Shown: positions 8,606 through 17,601 of the stretch, one piece after another
Layout: each line of letters opens with the position of its first letter
How positions within the stretch are numbered: position 1 is the first letter of the stretch
NCBI GenBank assembly: GCA_028284635.1
Contig: JANQRJ010000003.1
Span: 1-64,000, forward strand
Direction: 5' to 3'
From: Pelagicoccus sp.
GTDB taxonomy: Bacteria; Verrucomicrobiota; Verrucomicrobiia; Opitutales; Opitutaceae
DNA length: 64,000 nucleotides
Notes under the pieces: model-generated
Told to the model about the DNA's origin: nothing
Databases searched by the model: none
What the model saw: the letters and a program-made list of their open reading frames with translations, nothing else
Position numbers and translations under genes: made by a program

Positions 8606-9298
8606 ATGGCTACTGTCTTGATCACGGGGGCGAACCGAGGAATCGGTTTGGAGTTCGCATGCCAATACGCTGAGGACGGCGATCAGGTGATCGCCACCTG
8701 CCGCGATCCGGAGAGCGCGAACGCTCTGCACCATCTGCAGCAAAGCCATACCGGCGTCTCCATCGAGACTTTGGATGTGGCGGATGCCGATTCGATCTCC
8801 GCCCTTGCCGCAGCGTTGTCCGAACGTAACGAAAAACTGGATATCCTGATCAACAACGCTGGGGTCCTCATTCCCTCTCCCTTTGGCGAGTGGAATTTCT
8901 CTGACATGCGAACGACTTTGGACACGAACTTGATCGGGCCGGCCTTGGTGATGCAGGAGCTCGCTCCGTCGCTTGCCGAAAAGGCCCGCGTCGTTTGCAT
9001 ATCCTCCTACATCGGCTCGTTTTCCATGACAGTCGGCACGGGCGGCACCTATGGGGTCTATTCGACCAGCAAGGCGGCGCTCAACATGATGGTGACCCGC
9101 GCAGCCAGCTATTTCCGGGAACGCGGGATGACGCTCGTGACTATGAGCCCAGGTTGGGTGAAAACCGAAATGGGGGGAGAGGGCGCTCAGCTGGAGGTCG
9201 ACGATTCGGTTTCTTCCATGAGAAAAGTCATCGCCGATCTGACCTTGGAGCAGTGCGGCGCGTTTTTCAGCCATTCCGGCGAAGTCCTTCCTTGGTAG
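8606..9298 (+). CDS. Short-chain dehydrogenase/reductase
   Basis: A 230-residue SDR. The Rossmann motif TGANRGIG lies at residues 7-14, NNAG near residue 90 and the catalytic YSTSKAAL follows a conserved serine (CISSYIG). SPGWVKTEMGG is the usual loop after the active site. ATG 8606 places the TG(x3)GIG motif at the very N-terminus as expected; the open frame further upstream overlaps the GH2 gene and was rejected. Seven bases separate it from the first ExbD gene. The substrate is unknown. Confidence 0.9.
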   Translation: MATVLITGANRGIGLEFACQYAEDGDQVIATCRDPESANALHHLQQSHTGVSIETLDVADADSISALAAALSERNEKLDILINNAGVLIPSPFGEWNFSDMRTTLDTNLIGPALVMQELAPSLAEKARVVCISSYIGSFSMTVGTGGTYGVYSTSKAALNMMVTRAASYFRERGMTLVTMSPGWVKTEMGGEGAQLEVDDSVSSMRKVIADLTLEQCGAFFSHSGEVLPW

Positions 9299-9305
9299 GT
9301 CTGTC

Positions 9306-9734
9306 ATGGCAATCCAACTACGCCGTCGAAGCAAGAAGCGTTCGCTAGCGGGCGTATCGATGGCTCCGATGATCGACATGGTCTTCTTGCTGCTCGTCTT
9401 CTTCATGACGGCCAGCGCCATGTCCCAGGCGGGCGCCAAGCTCGAGCTCGATTTGCCCGAGTCCCCCAGCAGCGAAGTCCCGCAAGACCTCTCCGGCCGT
9501 ATGATCGTCAGCATCGATGCCGAGGGACAAGCCTTCGTGGGCCTCAGTCCGCTCGCCGAAGAAGAGTTGCGGGTCTGGATGGAAGGCTTCCGGGAGCAGC
9601 AGCCCAACGCGAAGCTGCGTATCCGGGCAGCAAGGACTACTCCGTTTCGCGCCGTGAAGTCGGTGATGCGCCTGGCCGCAAGCTCGGGAGTGGAGAGCTA
9701 TCTCTACGCTACCTATCAAGCGGAGCGCCAATAG
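9306..9734 (+). CDS. ExbD/TolR-family biopolymer transport protein (first of two)
   Basis: A 142-residue single-pass inner-membrane protein. It has a basic N-terminus, then the conserved helix MAPMIDMVFLLLVFFMTASA, whose aspartate is the proton-conducting residue of ExbD/TolR/MotB-like proteins, then a periplasmic domain ending in the repeat-like AVKSVMRLAASSGVESYLYA. ExbD works with an ExbB/TolQ-type channel to power TonB or Tol. No ExbB homologue adjoins it; the upstream neighbour is an SDR. The second ExbD starts one base after its stop. Confidence 0.92.
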   Translation: MAIQLRRRSKKRSLAGVSMAPMIDMVFLLLVFFMTASAMSQAGAKLELDLPESPSSEVPQDLSGRMIVSIDAEGQAFVGLSPLAEEELRVWMEGFREQQPNAKLRIRAARTTPFRAVKSVMRLAASSGVESYLYATYQAERQ

Positions 9735-9735
9735 G

Positions 9736-10179
9736 ATGGCCGTGGTCTCGGGAAAATCCAGGAGTCGTCCAGAGGTGGGAGAGTTGCCCATCGCTCCGAT
9801 GATCGATGTGGTTTTCCTTCTGCTCGTCTACTTCATGGTCAGTTCGAGCATTCAAAAGCAGGAAGCGGACATCGGCTTTTCGCTCCCCGCCGTGGTCCAG
9901 CAAAGCGAGCCAGTGGAGTTCCCCGACGAGCAAATCGTGGAGCTCGACGCAAGCGGTCGGCCATGGATAAACGGTTACGCCTACGACGAGCCGACCGAGA
10001 ACAGCTACCGCAAGCTGGCCCAGACGCTTTCCCGTTTTCGCCAGGCGACTGAAGCGAACCAGAGCCGCCCGCGTATCACGATCGCAGCTAGCGACGAAAC
10101 GCCTCACCAGATGGTGATCAAAGTTATGGATGCCTGCGCCGCCGCGGGCGTGGTCTCCGTCGGCTTTGCCGTAGAGTGA
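9736..10179 (+). CDS. ExbD/TolR-family biopolymer transport protein (second of two)
   Basis: A 147-residue paralogue of the preceding gene with the same plan: cytoplasmic N-terminus, membrane helix LPIAPMIDVVFLLLVYFMV with the conserved Asp, and a periplasmic domain ending in MVIKVMDACAAAGVVSVGFA. Paired ExbD genes are common where each contributes to a heteromeric complex with ExbB. That channel subunit must lie elsewhere. The transcript probably ends before or within the polypyrimidine inverted repeat that follows. Confidence 0.92.
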   Translation: MAVVSGKSRSRPEVGELPIAPMIDVVFLLLVYFMVSSSIQKQEADIGFSLPAVVQQSEPVEFPDEQIVELDASGRPWINGYAYDEPTENSYRKLAQTLSRFRQATEANQSRPRITIAASDETPHQMVIKVMDACAAAGVVSVGFAVE

Positions 10180-10196
10180 GAGGTCGCCGCTCCTCC

Positions 10197-10326
10197 CTCA
10201 TCTTCATCTTCATCTCCTTCTACTTCTTCATCTTCATCTGCATCTGCTTCTTCATCTACTAAAAACTGGGTCTAGAAGAAGATGAAGAAGTAGAAGGAGA
10301 TGATGATGAAGAAGATGAAGATGAGG
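10197..10326. repeat. Polypyrimidine/polypurine inverted repeat (copy 1)
   Basis: A run of TCTTCATCTTCATCTCC type (10197-10258) is followed by its purine complement, GAAGATGAAGAAGTAGAAGG type (10275-10326). The arms are about 50 bases, imperfect, with a short AAAAACTGGG loop. Similar elements lie at 38410 and 62824. Confidence 0.75.
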
Positions 10327-10388
10327 GGAGAACGCTCCCTCCTAACTTTCCTGTTGCTAATCGGGGGTCGATTCGAAGCCTCTCGGTC

Positions 10389-11792
10389 ATGGCGAAGAAA
10401 GCTCAAGCTACTTGGGGCGGCCGTTTTTCGAAAGGTCCGGCGGATCTGATGCTGGCCTTCAGCGAATCCGTGTCCTTCGACAAGCGACTCGCTCCCTACG
10501 ACATCCAGGTGAATAAAGCCCACACTGCGATGCTTCATCACGTCGGCTTGCTCGCCAAGAAAGAGTTGCGAGAGATCCATCGCGGCCTGGACGAGCTTGC
10601 CCAGCGCGTCGAGCGCGGTAAGGTGCAGTGGAAAAGCGAATACGAAGACGTGCACATGAATATCGAGCAGGAGCTGACCAAGATCACTCCTGCCGCTGCC
10701 AAGATGCACACCGCCCGCAGCCGCAACGATCAGGTTGCCACCGACGTCCGGTTGTTCTTCAAAGACGCCTGCCAGCAGACCCTCGCTAGGCTGAACGCCT
10801 TGCTCGGGGTCCTGCTCGATCTGGCGGATCGCAATCGGTTTGTATACATTCCCGGATACACCCACCTCCAGCGAGCTCAGCCAGTGTCGGTTGCTCACCA
10901 CCTGCTCGCCTACGTCGAGATGTTCGGGCGGGACGTCAACCGCTTCGAGCGCGTGCTTGACGATGCCAACTGGTGCCCGCTGGGCTCCGGAGCGATCGCC
11001 GGCACGACCCTGCCCATCGACCGGGCGTTCACGGCCCAGGCTCTTGGCTTCGTCGACAAGCGTGGCCGGCCGCGGATCACGCCCAACAGCATGGACTCCG
11101 TGGCGGACAGGGACCTGTTTCTGGACTTCGCTCACGCTTGCTCGATGGTTGCGACTCACTTCTCTCGCCTCGCCGAAGACGTGATACTCTGGAATTCCTC
11201 GGAATTTGGATACGTCGAGCTGCCGGACGCTTTTTGTACCGGCTCCAGCCTGATGCCGCAGAAGAAGAATCCCGACTCGCTCGAGTTGTTGCGCGGCAAG
11301 TCAGGTCGCATCGTGGGAAATCAGCAGAGCCTCTTCGTCATGGTCAAAGGCTTGCCGCTCACCTACAACCGCGATCTGCAGGAAGACAAGGTCCAGGCCT
11401 TCGACAGCTTCGACCAGACCATTCTCTGCCTCGAGGTTCTTGCCGGCACGCTTGAGGGCATGGAGTTTCGCATCGACCGCTGCTCCGAAGCCGTATCCGA
11501 TCCAGGACTACTGGCTACGGATTTGGCCGACTATCTGGTCGACCGCGGAGTCGCTTTCCGCGATGCTCATCACGTCGTCGGAGCCCTTGTCGCTCTGGCG
11601 GAGAAACTGGACTGTCCGCTCAACGAGGTGCCGGATCGCGATGCGAAGAAGCTGCACCCCAAAATGGGAGCCGACTGGCGCGAGGTCTTCGATCTGCAAC
11701 GCGCGATGAAGGCCCGAGAGGGAATAGGCATGCCTGGGCCGAAGCAGCTCGCCAAGCAGCTCGCCCGTTGGCGAAAGGCTCTCGGCGGATAG
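10389..11792 (+). CDS. argH: Argininosuccinate lyase
   Basis: Cleaves argininosuccinate to arginine and fumarate, the last step of arginine synthesis. The 467 residues match the usual length (about 460). The N-terminus [19 protein letters not shown], the middle [14 protein letters not shown] and the superfamily signature [12 protein letters not shown] (residues 285-296) are all intact. The catalytic region [17 protein letters not shown] is also present. It stands alone between two hairpin-bearing gaps; argG is not adjacent. The ATG at 10389 gives the canonical N-terminus. Confidence 0.98.
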   Translation: MAKKAQATWGGRFSKGPADLMLAFSESVSFDKRLAPYDIQVNKAHTAMLHHVGLLAKKELREIHRGLDELAQRVERGKVQWKSEYEDVHMNIEQELTKITPAAAKMHTARSRNDQVATDVRLFFKDACQQTLARLNALLGVLLDLADRNRFVYIPGYTHLQRAQPVSVAHHLLAYVEMFGRDVNRFERVLDDANWCPLGSGAIAGTTLPIDRAFTAQALGFVDKRGRPRITPNSMDSVADRDLFLDFAHACSMVATHFSRLAEDVILWNSSEFGYVELPDAFCTGSSLMPQKKNPDSLELLRGKSGRIVGNQQSLFVMVKGLPLTYNRDLQEDKVQAFDSFDQTILCLEVLAGTLEGMEFRIDRCSEAVSDPGLLATDLADYLVDRGVAFRDAHHVVGALVALAEKLDCPLNEVPDRDAKKLHPKMGADWREVFDLQRAMKAREGIGMPGPKQLAKQLARWRKALGG

Positions 11793-11812
11793 ATGGAAGT
11801 CTGCCCACAGAT

Positions 11813-12000
11813 CTCGCAGACAATCGCGGACGCAAAGCGATGGGACTATCGGAAAGCTGTCTATTTACTGATTTCCAAGGTAGGGCCCGATCGCCGAGCG
11901 GGCCCCACTGCAGGATCCATTCTCCGCGGCCCGCTCGGCGATCGGGTCCTACCTCGAGATGAATTCCCATCACTTTTGTGCCTCGCAGACAATCGCGGAC
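11813..12000. repeat. Pair of 19-bp direct repeats flanking a hairpin
   Basis: CTCGCAGACAATCGCGGAC occurs at 11813-11831 and again, identically, at 11982-12000. The family B hairpin (11880-11952) lies between them. The separation is too wide for an insertion duplication of that hairpin alone. Confidence 0.7.
11880..11952. repeat. Repeat family B hairpin, complete copy
   Basis: The left arm GTAGGGCCCGATCGCCGAG continues to GCGGGCC, and the right arm is its complement with one change (GGTCCTAC). The loop holds GCAGGATCCATTCTCCGC. Related copies start at 25696 and 52956. It lies between argH and mutL. Confidence 0.8.
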
Positions 12001-12043
12001 GGTTTCCTTTCGAAGCGCTCTGCGGGCAACCATAACTCCTTAA

Positions 12044-13858
12044 GTGGCCAAAGTACGTCTACTTCCTTCTCAAGTCGCCAATCAGATTGCTGCTGGCGAG
12101 GTGATCGAGCGTCCGGCGTCGGTCATAAAGGAACTTGTGGAGAACAGCATCGACGCGGGAGCCAAACGCATCGAGGTGGAGTTTCGCAAGGGTGGAACCA
12201 GCCTTATGCGTATCGAAGACGACGGCCAAGGCATGTCCCGCGACGATGCGTCGCTCGCTCTAGAACGCCATGCCACGAGCAAGATTCGCAATGCCGAAGA
12301 TCTCGACGGCCTGCTTACAATGGGGTTTCGCGGCGAGGCGTTGCCATCCATCGCATCTGTATCCAGATTTCAGTTGCAGACCCGCGAATCCGGATCGGAT
12401 GAGGGCACGGACATCCTGATCGACGGCGGCCGCATGGTCCACACTCGGGACTGCGGCATGCCGACCGGGACTCGCATTACCGTGAGCAAGCTTTTCAACA
12501 CGGTGCCTGCCCGTCGCAAGTTTCTCAAAAGCGTAGCGACCGAGTCCGCTCACATCGTGCATTGCTTGCGTCTTTACGCGTTGGCCCATCCGGAAATAGG
12601 ATTCACGCTGATCGACGATGGCCGGATCCTTTTTCAGTCGCCGGCCTGCGCTGCCTTGCTGGATCGAGTGACGGAGATATTCGGCAAGCAGATAGCCTCC
12701 GGACTGATTCCTCTCGATATCGAAGAGGAGGGCCTGCGCCTGCGTGGCCTGATCGGCAAGCCGACCCTCTCACGCTCCAGTCGCCACGAGATGCTCTTTT
12801 TCGTAAACGACCGCCCCGTGGAGAACAAGACGCTCAGCTACGCTTTGGTAGAGTCCTACTATGGGCATATGGCAAAGGGCCGCTTCCCTGTGGCCTTCCT
12901 TTTTCTCGATATCGCCCCAGAGCTGGTCGACGTGAACGTGCACCCCGCGAAGCGGGAGATTCGTTTCCGCGAAGAGGCCAAGACCCGGGGCTTCGCCGTG
13001 CGCGCTATCCTGCAAACCTTGCGAGAGGAAAGCGAGGCCCTGCAAAAGCTGAAGCCCGTCGCGGTCAAACGCGAGTCGCCGCCTCCCAGTACCCCGCGCC
13101 CTCGTTTGACGCAAAGCGGGCCAACTCTGCCAAAGGAAACCACTAGACCGGCAAGCCCCAGTCCGAAGAAGGAGGCGCCGCTATCGTCATCTCCGGCGAA
13201 AGCCGAAACCGAGCTTCCCGCGAAGCCAGCAGCTCCTCCACCGCCGAGCGGCCAGGACTGGAACTATCTCGGTTGGGCTCAAAGCGAGTTCGCGGTCTTC
13301 GACACCCCGTCAGGGGTGATGCTGCTCAACGCAGGAGCGGCCCGCCAGCGTATCCTCTACGAACGCATGCTGGTCGAGTTCGCCAGCAAGTCGGTCGAGT
13401 GCCAGAAGCTGCTTCTACCCCAGCCGGTGGAGTTCGATCCCGTCTCCGCAGCTTTGGTCGAGGAGAACCTGTCCTACTTGCAGGGTCTCGGTTTGGAGTT
13501 AGCTCCCTTCGGTCGCAATTTCTTCCGTATCGAAGGCGTTCCCAATTGGCTTGAGGAAGGGGAGGCGGAAGGCTTTCTCAAGGAGATCGTAGCCCTGCTG
13601 CGGCAAGGCAGTCTGTCGAACGAGAGCGAAGGGGTGGCTATCGAGATGATCGCCAAGCGGGCCGCTCTGCGGGGAGTTCGTCCACGTGGCGAACCCAGTT
13701 CCGAAGAGATTGCCAGCCTGGTCGCCCAGTTGTTCGCTTGCGAAAAGCCCCTCAGCGATCCCGAAGGCAGACCAACTCTCGTCGAGTTTCCCTCTAGCGA
13801 GATCGATCGGCGTTTCCTGCGAAAGCCAAACCGACGTTCGCATGACCCCTTCCTCTGA
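12044..13858 (+). CDS. mutL: DNA mismatch repair protein MutL
   Basis: Couples MutS mismatch recognition to downstream excision. The N-terminal GHKL ATPase is intact: Glu30 and Asn34 in ELVENSIDAGA, DDGQGM, and TMGFRGEAL (residues 92-100). A proline-rich linker (about 340-405) leads to the C-terminal dimerisation domain. The GTG at 12044 gives the canonical MAKVRLLP-like start; no ATG fits. In the C-domain the place of the DQHA nicking motif reads LLNAGAARQRILYE (residues 427-440), so the metal-dependent endonuclease seen in many bacterial MutL proteins is probably absent, as in E. coli. The HugZ-like gene follows by 50 bases. Confidence 0.96.
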   Translation: MAKVRLLPSQVANQIAAGEVIERPASVIKELVENSIDAGAKRIEVEFRKGGTSLMRIEDDGQGMSRDDASLALERHATSKIRNAEDLDGLLTMGFRGEALPSIASVSRFQLQTRESGSDEGTDILIDGGRMVHTRDCGMPTGTRITVSKLFNTVPARRKFLKSVATESAHIVHCLRLYALAHPEIGFTLIDDGRILFQSPACAALLDRVTEIFGKQIASGLIPLDIEEEGLRLRGLIGKPTLSRSSRHEMLFFVNDRPVENKTLSYALVESYYGHMAKGRFPVAFLFLDIAPELVDVNVHPAKREIRFREEAKTRGFAVRAILQTLREESEALQKLKPVAVKRESPPPSTPRPRLTQSGPTLPKETTRPASPSPKKEAPLSSSPAKAETELPAKPAAPPPPSGQDWNYLGWAQSEFAVFDTPSGVMLLNAGAARQRILYERMLVEFASKSVECQKLLLPQPVEFDPVSAALVEENLSYLQGLGLELAPFGRNFFRIEGVPNWLEEGEAEGFLKEIVALLRQGSLSNESEGVAIEMIAKRAALRGVRPRGEPSSEEIASLVAQLFACEKPLSDPEGRPTLVEFPSSEIDRRFLRKPNRRSHDPFL

Positions 13859-13908
13859 AACGAGGATTCCGTCGGCGAAAATGAAGAGAGAAGGATTGAA
13901 CGCATAGT

Positions 13909-14433
13909 ATGAATCAAACTGAGGAAGAGGAATTCGACTGGGCGAAAGGAGAGATGGCTTCGCTGCGGGAGAAGCAACGGTGCTGCGCGCTGGGTACGGT
14001 CTCGAAGAACGGCGCTCCGCTTTCGAGTTACGCTCCGGTTTTCATAGACGAGCGTTTCCGCCTGTACGTTTTCGTGAGCGCTATGGCGAAGCACTATGGG
14101 CACTTGCGAGGTGAAGGGTTGGCGAGCGTGACCTTGATCGAAGACGAGTCTGCTGCCGAGAATCTGTTTGCTCGAAAGCGGCTCACGGTAGACTGCGTGG
14201 CAACCTTGGTGCCTCGGGATTCGGAAGAGTGGAAACAGGGGACGGCGGGAATCGAGAAGCGGTGCGGCGAGACGATGTCCTACCTTGTGGGGCTGAGCGA
14301 TTTCGATCTGTTTCGTTTGGATCCTAGCGAAGGCCGTCTGGTTCTAGGCTTTGGCAAGGCCTACCGAGTTTGGGGCGAGGGACTTGGAGAAATCGGTTAC
14401 CTTGGAGCTGGTGGACACCGAACGAAAGGGTAG
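13909..14433 (+). CDS. HugZ/HutZ-like heme-utilisation or pyridoxamine-phosphate-oxidase-fold protein
   Basis: A 174-residue split-barrel protein. RCCALGTVSKNGAPLSSYAP is the flavin-binding-fold N-terminus, ASVTLIEDESAAENLFARKR the middle, and LVLGFGKAYRVWG the HugZ-type C-terminal segment, followed by GGHR with a histidine like the heme ligand of HugZ/HutZ proteins. These proteins degrade or bind heme, or act as flavin reductases. No heme-uptake genes adjoin it; mutL upstream is unlikely to be functionally linked. The fold is fairly sure, the activity less so. Confidence 0.75.
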   Translation: MNQTEEEEFDWAKGEMASLREKQRCCALGTVSKNGAPLSSYAPVFIDERFRLYVFVSAMAKHYGHLRGEGLASVTLIEDESAAENLFARKRLTVDCVATLVPRDSEEWKQGTAGIEKRCGETMSYLVGLSDFDLFRLDPSEGRLVLGFGKAYRVWGEGLGEIGYLGAGGHRTKG

Positions 14434-14447
14434 TTTTTTGCCCGCAG

Positions 14448-14684
14448 ATGGCGCAGATGAACACAGATTCAATTCATTTTGAGAGAAGCCCCAACTCTTC
14501 CAGGGCAACGGACATTACAGCCTTTTTAGGTTAGGCGTTTCGTTTCTCCTCGGGGAGCGCTCGCGGTCTCGCAGGCAGTCTTGGGCGTCTCGCCCAACCG
14601 AGCACGCGAGACGCGTGCGCTCCCCAAGAATCCCATCGCTTTCATTCGCACCTGCTCAGATCTATCTGTGTTCATCTATGCCAT
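14448..14684. repeat. Wide inverted repeat enclosing a family D hairpin
   Basis: ATGGCGCAGATGAACACAGA (14448 onward) and its near-complement ending at 14684 match at 19 of 21 positions. Between them lies the hairpin at 14552-14625. This fills the 297-base gap between the convergent HugZ-like and nuclease-ligase genes; no gene is seen in it. Confidence 0.7.
14552..14625. repeat. Repeat family D hairpin (short form)
   Basis: GGGGAGCGC at the left end pairs with GCGCTCCCC at the right end, with CGGTCTCGC/GCGAGACGCG segments inside and a small TTGGGCGTCTCGCCCAA hairpin in the middle. A longer relative lies at 49991. Confidence 0.75.
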
Positions 14685-14730
14685 TGTCTCGTCTCGTCGC
14701 TTCACCCCTCGGTAGCGGGCGAAAAAGCTT

Positions 14731-17394
14731 CTAGCGTTCTCCTGCTGCTGCGAGGCGGCGGCAGTGCTCCAGCGTGTCGATTTGATCCGGAGTCTTGTCT
14801 TCGCGGATGCGTTTGATGCGGGGGAAGCGGAGGGCTAGGCCGGAGTCGTGGCGCTGGCTGGCTCGGATGCTGTCGAAGGCAATCTCCAGCACGACGTTGG
14901 GCTGGACGCGTTTCAGTCGGCCGCGATCTTCGATGATGTTCGCCAGGAAGTACTCCGTGAGGCGCTCGATTTCGACGTCCTTCAAGCCGGTGTAGGCTTT
15001 GCCAATGGTTTTCAGGCTGTCGCTCGCCTCGTCGCGCACGGCGAAGGTGTAGTCGGAGAGAACGTCCTTGCGTTTGCCGTGCCCGTATTCGACGGCGGTC
15101 ACCACGACGTCGATCGTCGCGAAGGCTTTTTTCAGCTTCAGCCAGGCGGAGCCTCGCCGGCCTGGCAGGTAGGGACTTTGCGGATCCTTGAGCATGAGCC
15201 CTTCGTTGCCTCTGGCTCTGGCAGCGGTGAAGGCTTCCTCGATAGCGGAGGCTCCGGTGAGGACGGTCACCGGGGCGATGCGGATCTTCGGGTTCACAGT
15301 GAAGGTATCCAGTCTTTGGCGACGAGTTTCCAATGGAGTGTCGAGGAGATCCGTTTCGTCGTGCCAGAGCAGGTCGTAGAGAAAGAGAACGACGGGAATC
15401 TCTTCGGCTAGGAATAGGTCTTCGCCTTTGCGTCCGAGGCGCTTCTGCAGTTCGGCGAAGGGTAGAGGGCGTTCCTCGTCCCAGGCGACTGCCTCGCCGT
15501 CGCCGATGAAGTCGGAGGGGATGAGCCTGGCGGCCTCGGCAATCTCGGGGAACTGGTGGGTGATGCGATTGAGGTCGCGGCTGTAGAGCTCGACGCGTTC
15601 TCCGACCTTGTGGATCTGGCAGCGGATGCCGTCGTACTTGTCTTCGGTCCAGACGGCTTCGCCCAGACGGTTGACGATGGCTTCTCCGCTTGGCTCGGGG
15701 CTGGCGAGCATGAACTGCAGGGGGTGGAAGAGCTTGAGCTTGATAGTGGCGAGTTGATCTCGGGCGGCGGCAGCGGTTACGGCCCGGATGTCGCCGCTGC
15801 GCAGGTTGGCGTGGCGTAGGGCCTCCTTTTCGACTTGGTAGGCAGCTGCGATGGCTTCCTCGACGAGGCCCTCCTTGAGGCCGATGCGTAGGTCGCCGCT
15901 GATGACTTTCATGAGGAGCTTGCCTTCTTCTGGAGTCGTTTTGCGGAAGGCTTCGGCGAGAAGGGACTGGCGAAAGGCGGGGCTGGGGGCTTGGGCGAGG
16001 GAGTCGAACAGGCTGCGGACATCCTCGAGAGAGAGTCGAGCGACGTTTGCCGCGCGGGAGAGCAATGCTCCGGCGACCTCGGAACTGTCTCTAGAATTCT
16101 GATACAGCAGTTTGAACTCGGATTCGCTTGAGCCGGTGGCGAAGAGCAGCGACTGGCGAACGAGGGACCAGCCGATTTGCAGCTTGCGCTCAGAGGATTG
16201 AGGAAAGGGGCGTCCGGTCAGAAAGAGGGCGGCGAGGGCGGCGGATTCGGTTTCGAGACTGGCGAGGTGCGCTCGCAGCAGTTCGACTTTCTTTAGTTTG
16301 CTGTCGGTCTGGCCGATGGCTTCGGCGACTGTGGCGAGGCGCGAGAATTGGCTGTGGGCCTCTGGCTCGCTGGGCTGCGAGTCTGGAGCTGGCTCGTGGG
16401 GTGGGGTCGGCGTTTCGATGCCTAGGTCTAGTTGGTTCTGTCGCCCGAGAGCCCAGGCTTCGTAGCCCTGCTGGCGGAGGGCGCTGGCGAACTCGCGGGC
16501 GAATCCATGGACCGTATAGACGGTGCGAGGCTTCACTTGAGCGACGAAGCTCTGCAGGTCTAGATAGTCCGAGTGGTCGGAAAGGGGGAAAGCCTTGTCG
16601 CATTGATAGCGATAGAGTGCGGCAGGATCGGTCGCCCAGCCGGAAATGATAGCCGTAATGGGGTTTTTGATACGTTTGAGCCACTTGGCGCTTTTGGCGA
16701 GAGGCGGGCTGATGATCACTTTGCCTTCCTGCGTCGCTTCGTCGAACTTCTGGTAGGCGGGGAATTCCCAGCCTAAGGAGCGGCAGGTTTCGGTGAGCTT
16801 GAAGCTCTGCGGGTGCAGCATGGCTTCGAGGCCGGAGTCTGTGAGAGAGCGGAGGATCTCCTGACTCTTGCCGAGGCTGTAGCCGAAGAGTACCGGCGTT
16901 TCGCCGTTGTCGAGCGTCTCTCGGCAGAAACGGAGGATGTCGGCGATGACCTCGGACTCTGGAGGAAAGGTGTATCGAGGGAGCCCATACGTGGTTTCGA
17001 TGACGAGCGTATCGGCCTCGACTGGCTGGCAAGGTTCGGCGGAGATACCTGCAGTGAGCTTGAAGTCGCCGGTGTAGAGCAGGGATCGTCCGTCTTTTTC
17101 CAGCCAGAGCATGGCGGAGCCGGCAATGTGGCCTGCGGGGTAGAGACAGGCATTCACGCCGGGCAGCAGTTGGAAGGTTTCGCCGAAGTCGTAGGCTAGC
17201 CATTGCCGCTCGCCGGGCAGACGGTCTTCGATGAGCCGCTTGGTTGGCGCGCTGCAGAGGATCGTCTGGTGATCGCCCATGTGGTCGAAATGAGCGTGGG
17301 AGACGAAGGATTTTTCGACGGGCGAACGGGCGTCGAGGTACCAGCCTAGGTCCGGCAGGTGGATGCCGTTGTGCTGCTCTACACGCCAGGTCAT
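14731..17394 (-). CDS. Fused metallo-beta-lactamase nuclease and ATP-dependent DNA ligase
   Basis: An 887-residue two-part enzyme. Residues 1 to about 330 are the ligase-associated exonuclease: metal motif SHAHFDHMGD (His33, His35, Asp37, His38), PAGHIAGSAM, YTGDFK and a beta-CASP-like FPLSDHSDY. After a proline-rich linker (about 330-360) comes an ATP-dependent ligase: DNA-binding domain, adenylation motif EDKYDGIR with Lys586 as nucleophile, LMLKDPQSPY and a C-terminal OB domain. In most bacteria these are separate genes beside an Lhr-like helicase and a phosphoesterase, neither of which is here. It probably repairs DNA ends or gaps. It is a lone minus-strand gene. Confidence 0.93.
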   Translation of the reverse strand: MTWRVEQHNGIHLPDLGWYLDARSPVEKSFVSHAHFDHMGDHQTILCSAPTKRLIEDRLPGERQWLAYDFGETFQLLPGVNACLYPAGHIAGSAMLWLEKDGRSLLYTGDFKLTAGISAEPCQPVEADTLVIETTYGLPRYTFPPESEVIADILRFCRETLDNGETPVLFGYSLGKSQEILRSLTDSGLEAMLHPQSFKLTETCRSLGWEFPAYQKFDEATQEGKVIISPPLAKSAKWLKRIKNPITAIISGWATDPAALYRYQCDKAFPLSDHSDYLDLQSFVAQVKPRTVYTVHGFAREFASALRQQGYEAWALGRQNQLDLGIETPTPPHEPAPDSQPSEPEAHSQFSRLATVAEAIGQTDSKLKKVELLRAHLASLETESAALAALFLTGRPFPQSSERKLQIGWSLVRQSLLFATGSSESEFKLLYQNSRDSSEVAGALLSRAANVARLSLEDVRSLFDSLAQAPSPAFRQSLLAEAFRKTTPEEGKLLMKVISGDLRIGLKEGLVEEAIAAAYQVEKEALRHANLRSGDIRAVTAAAARDQLATIKLKLFHPLQFMLASPEPSGEAIVNRLGEAVWTEDKYDGIRCQIHKVGERVELYSRDLNRITHQFPEIAEAARLIPSDFIGDGEAVAWDEERPLPFAELQKRLGRKGEDLFLAEEIPVVLFLYDLLWHDETDLLDTPLETRRQRLDTFTVNPKIRIAPVTVLTGASAIEEAFTAARARGNEGLMLKDPQSPYLPGRRGSAWLKLKKAFATIDVVVTAVEYGHGKRKDVLSDYTFAVRDEASDSLKTIGKAYTGLKDVEIERLTEYFLANIIEDRGRLKRVQPNVVLEIAFDSIRASQRHDSGLALRFPRIKRIREDKTPDQIDTLEHCRRLAAAGER

Positions 17395-17443
17395 GGGTTT
17401 GGTCGCAATAGCAAGTTTCCATGGACGACGACATCGCTCTCCA

Positions 17444-17506
17444 GTCGCCGAAGTCGACAGACCTTGGAGGGAAGGCGAAAGGCCGAAGTCTGTCGACTTC
17501 GGCTAC
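17444..17506. repeat. Repeat family A inverted pair
   Basis: A minus-oriented unit (17444-17467) and a plus-oriented unit (17483-17506, GTCTGTCGACTTCGGCTAC) face outward around a 15-base spacer. The pair lies just upstream of the nuclease-ligase start. Confidence 0.8.
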
Positions 17507-17601
17507 GGGAAGGAAGGCGCTCGTCTTGAAATCCAATCATTTCGAATGGCGCTTCAGGCCGCAGCGAAGCGAAGGCAAGAAGCGCTCCTGCAACTGCGGT
17601 C

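Noticed and set aside
10197..10326. CRISPR-like or tandem repeat array
   Set aside because: The units are simple GAAGAT-type runs arranged as one inverted repeat, with no spacers and no cas genes.
11813..12000. Target-site duplication for the family B hairpin
   Set aside because: The 19-bp direct repeats are 48 and 29 bases away from the hairpin ends, so they cannot be the direct product of its insertion.
14434..14730. tRNA or small RNA gene
   Set aside because: The stems are explained by the two nested inverted repeats; no cloverleaf or T-loop sequence is present.
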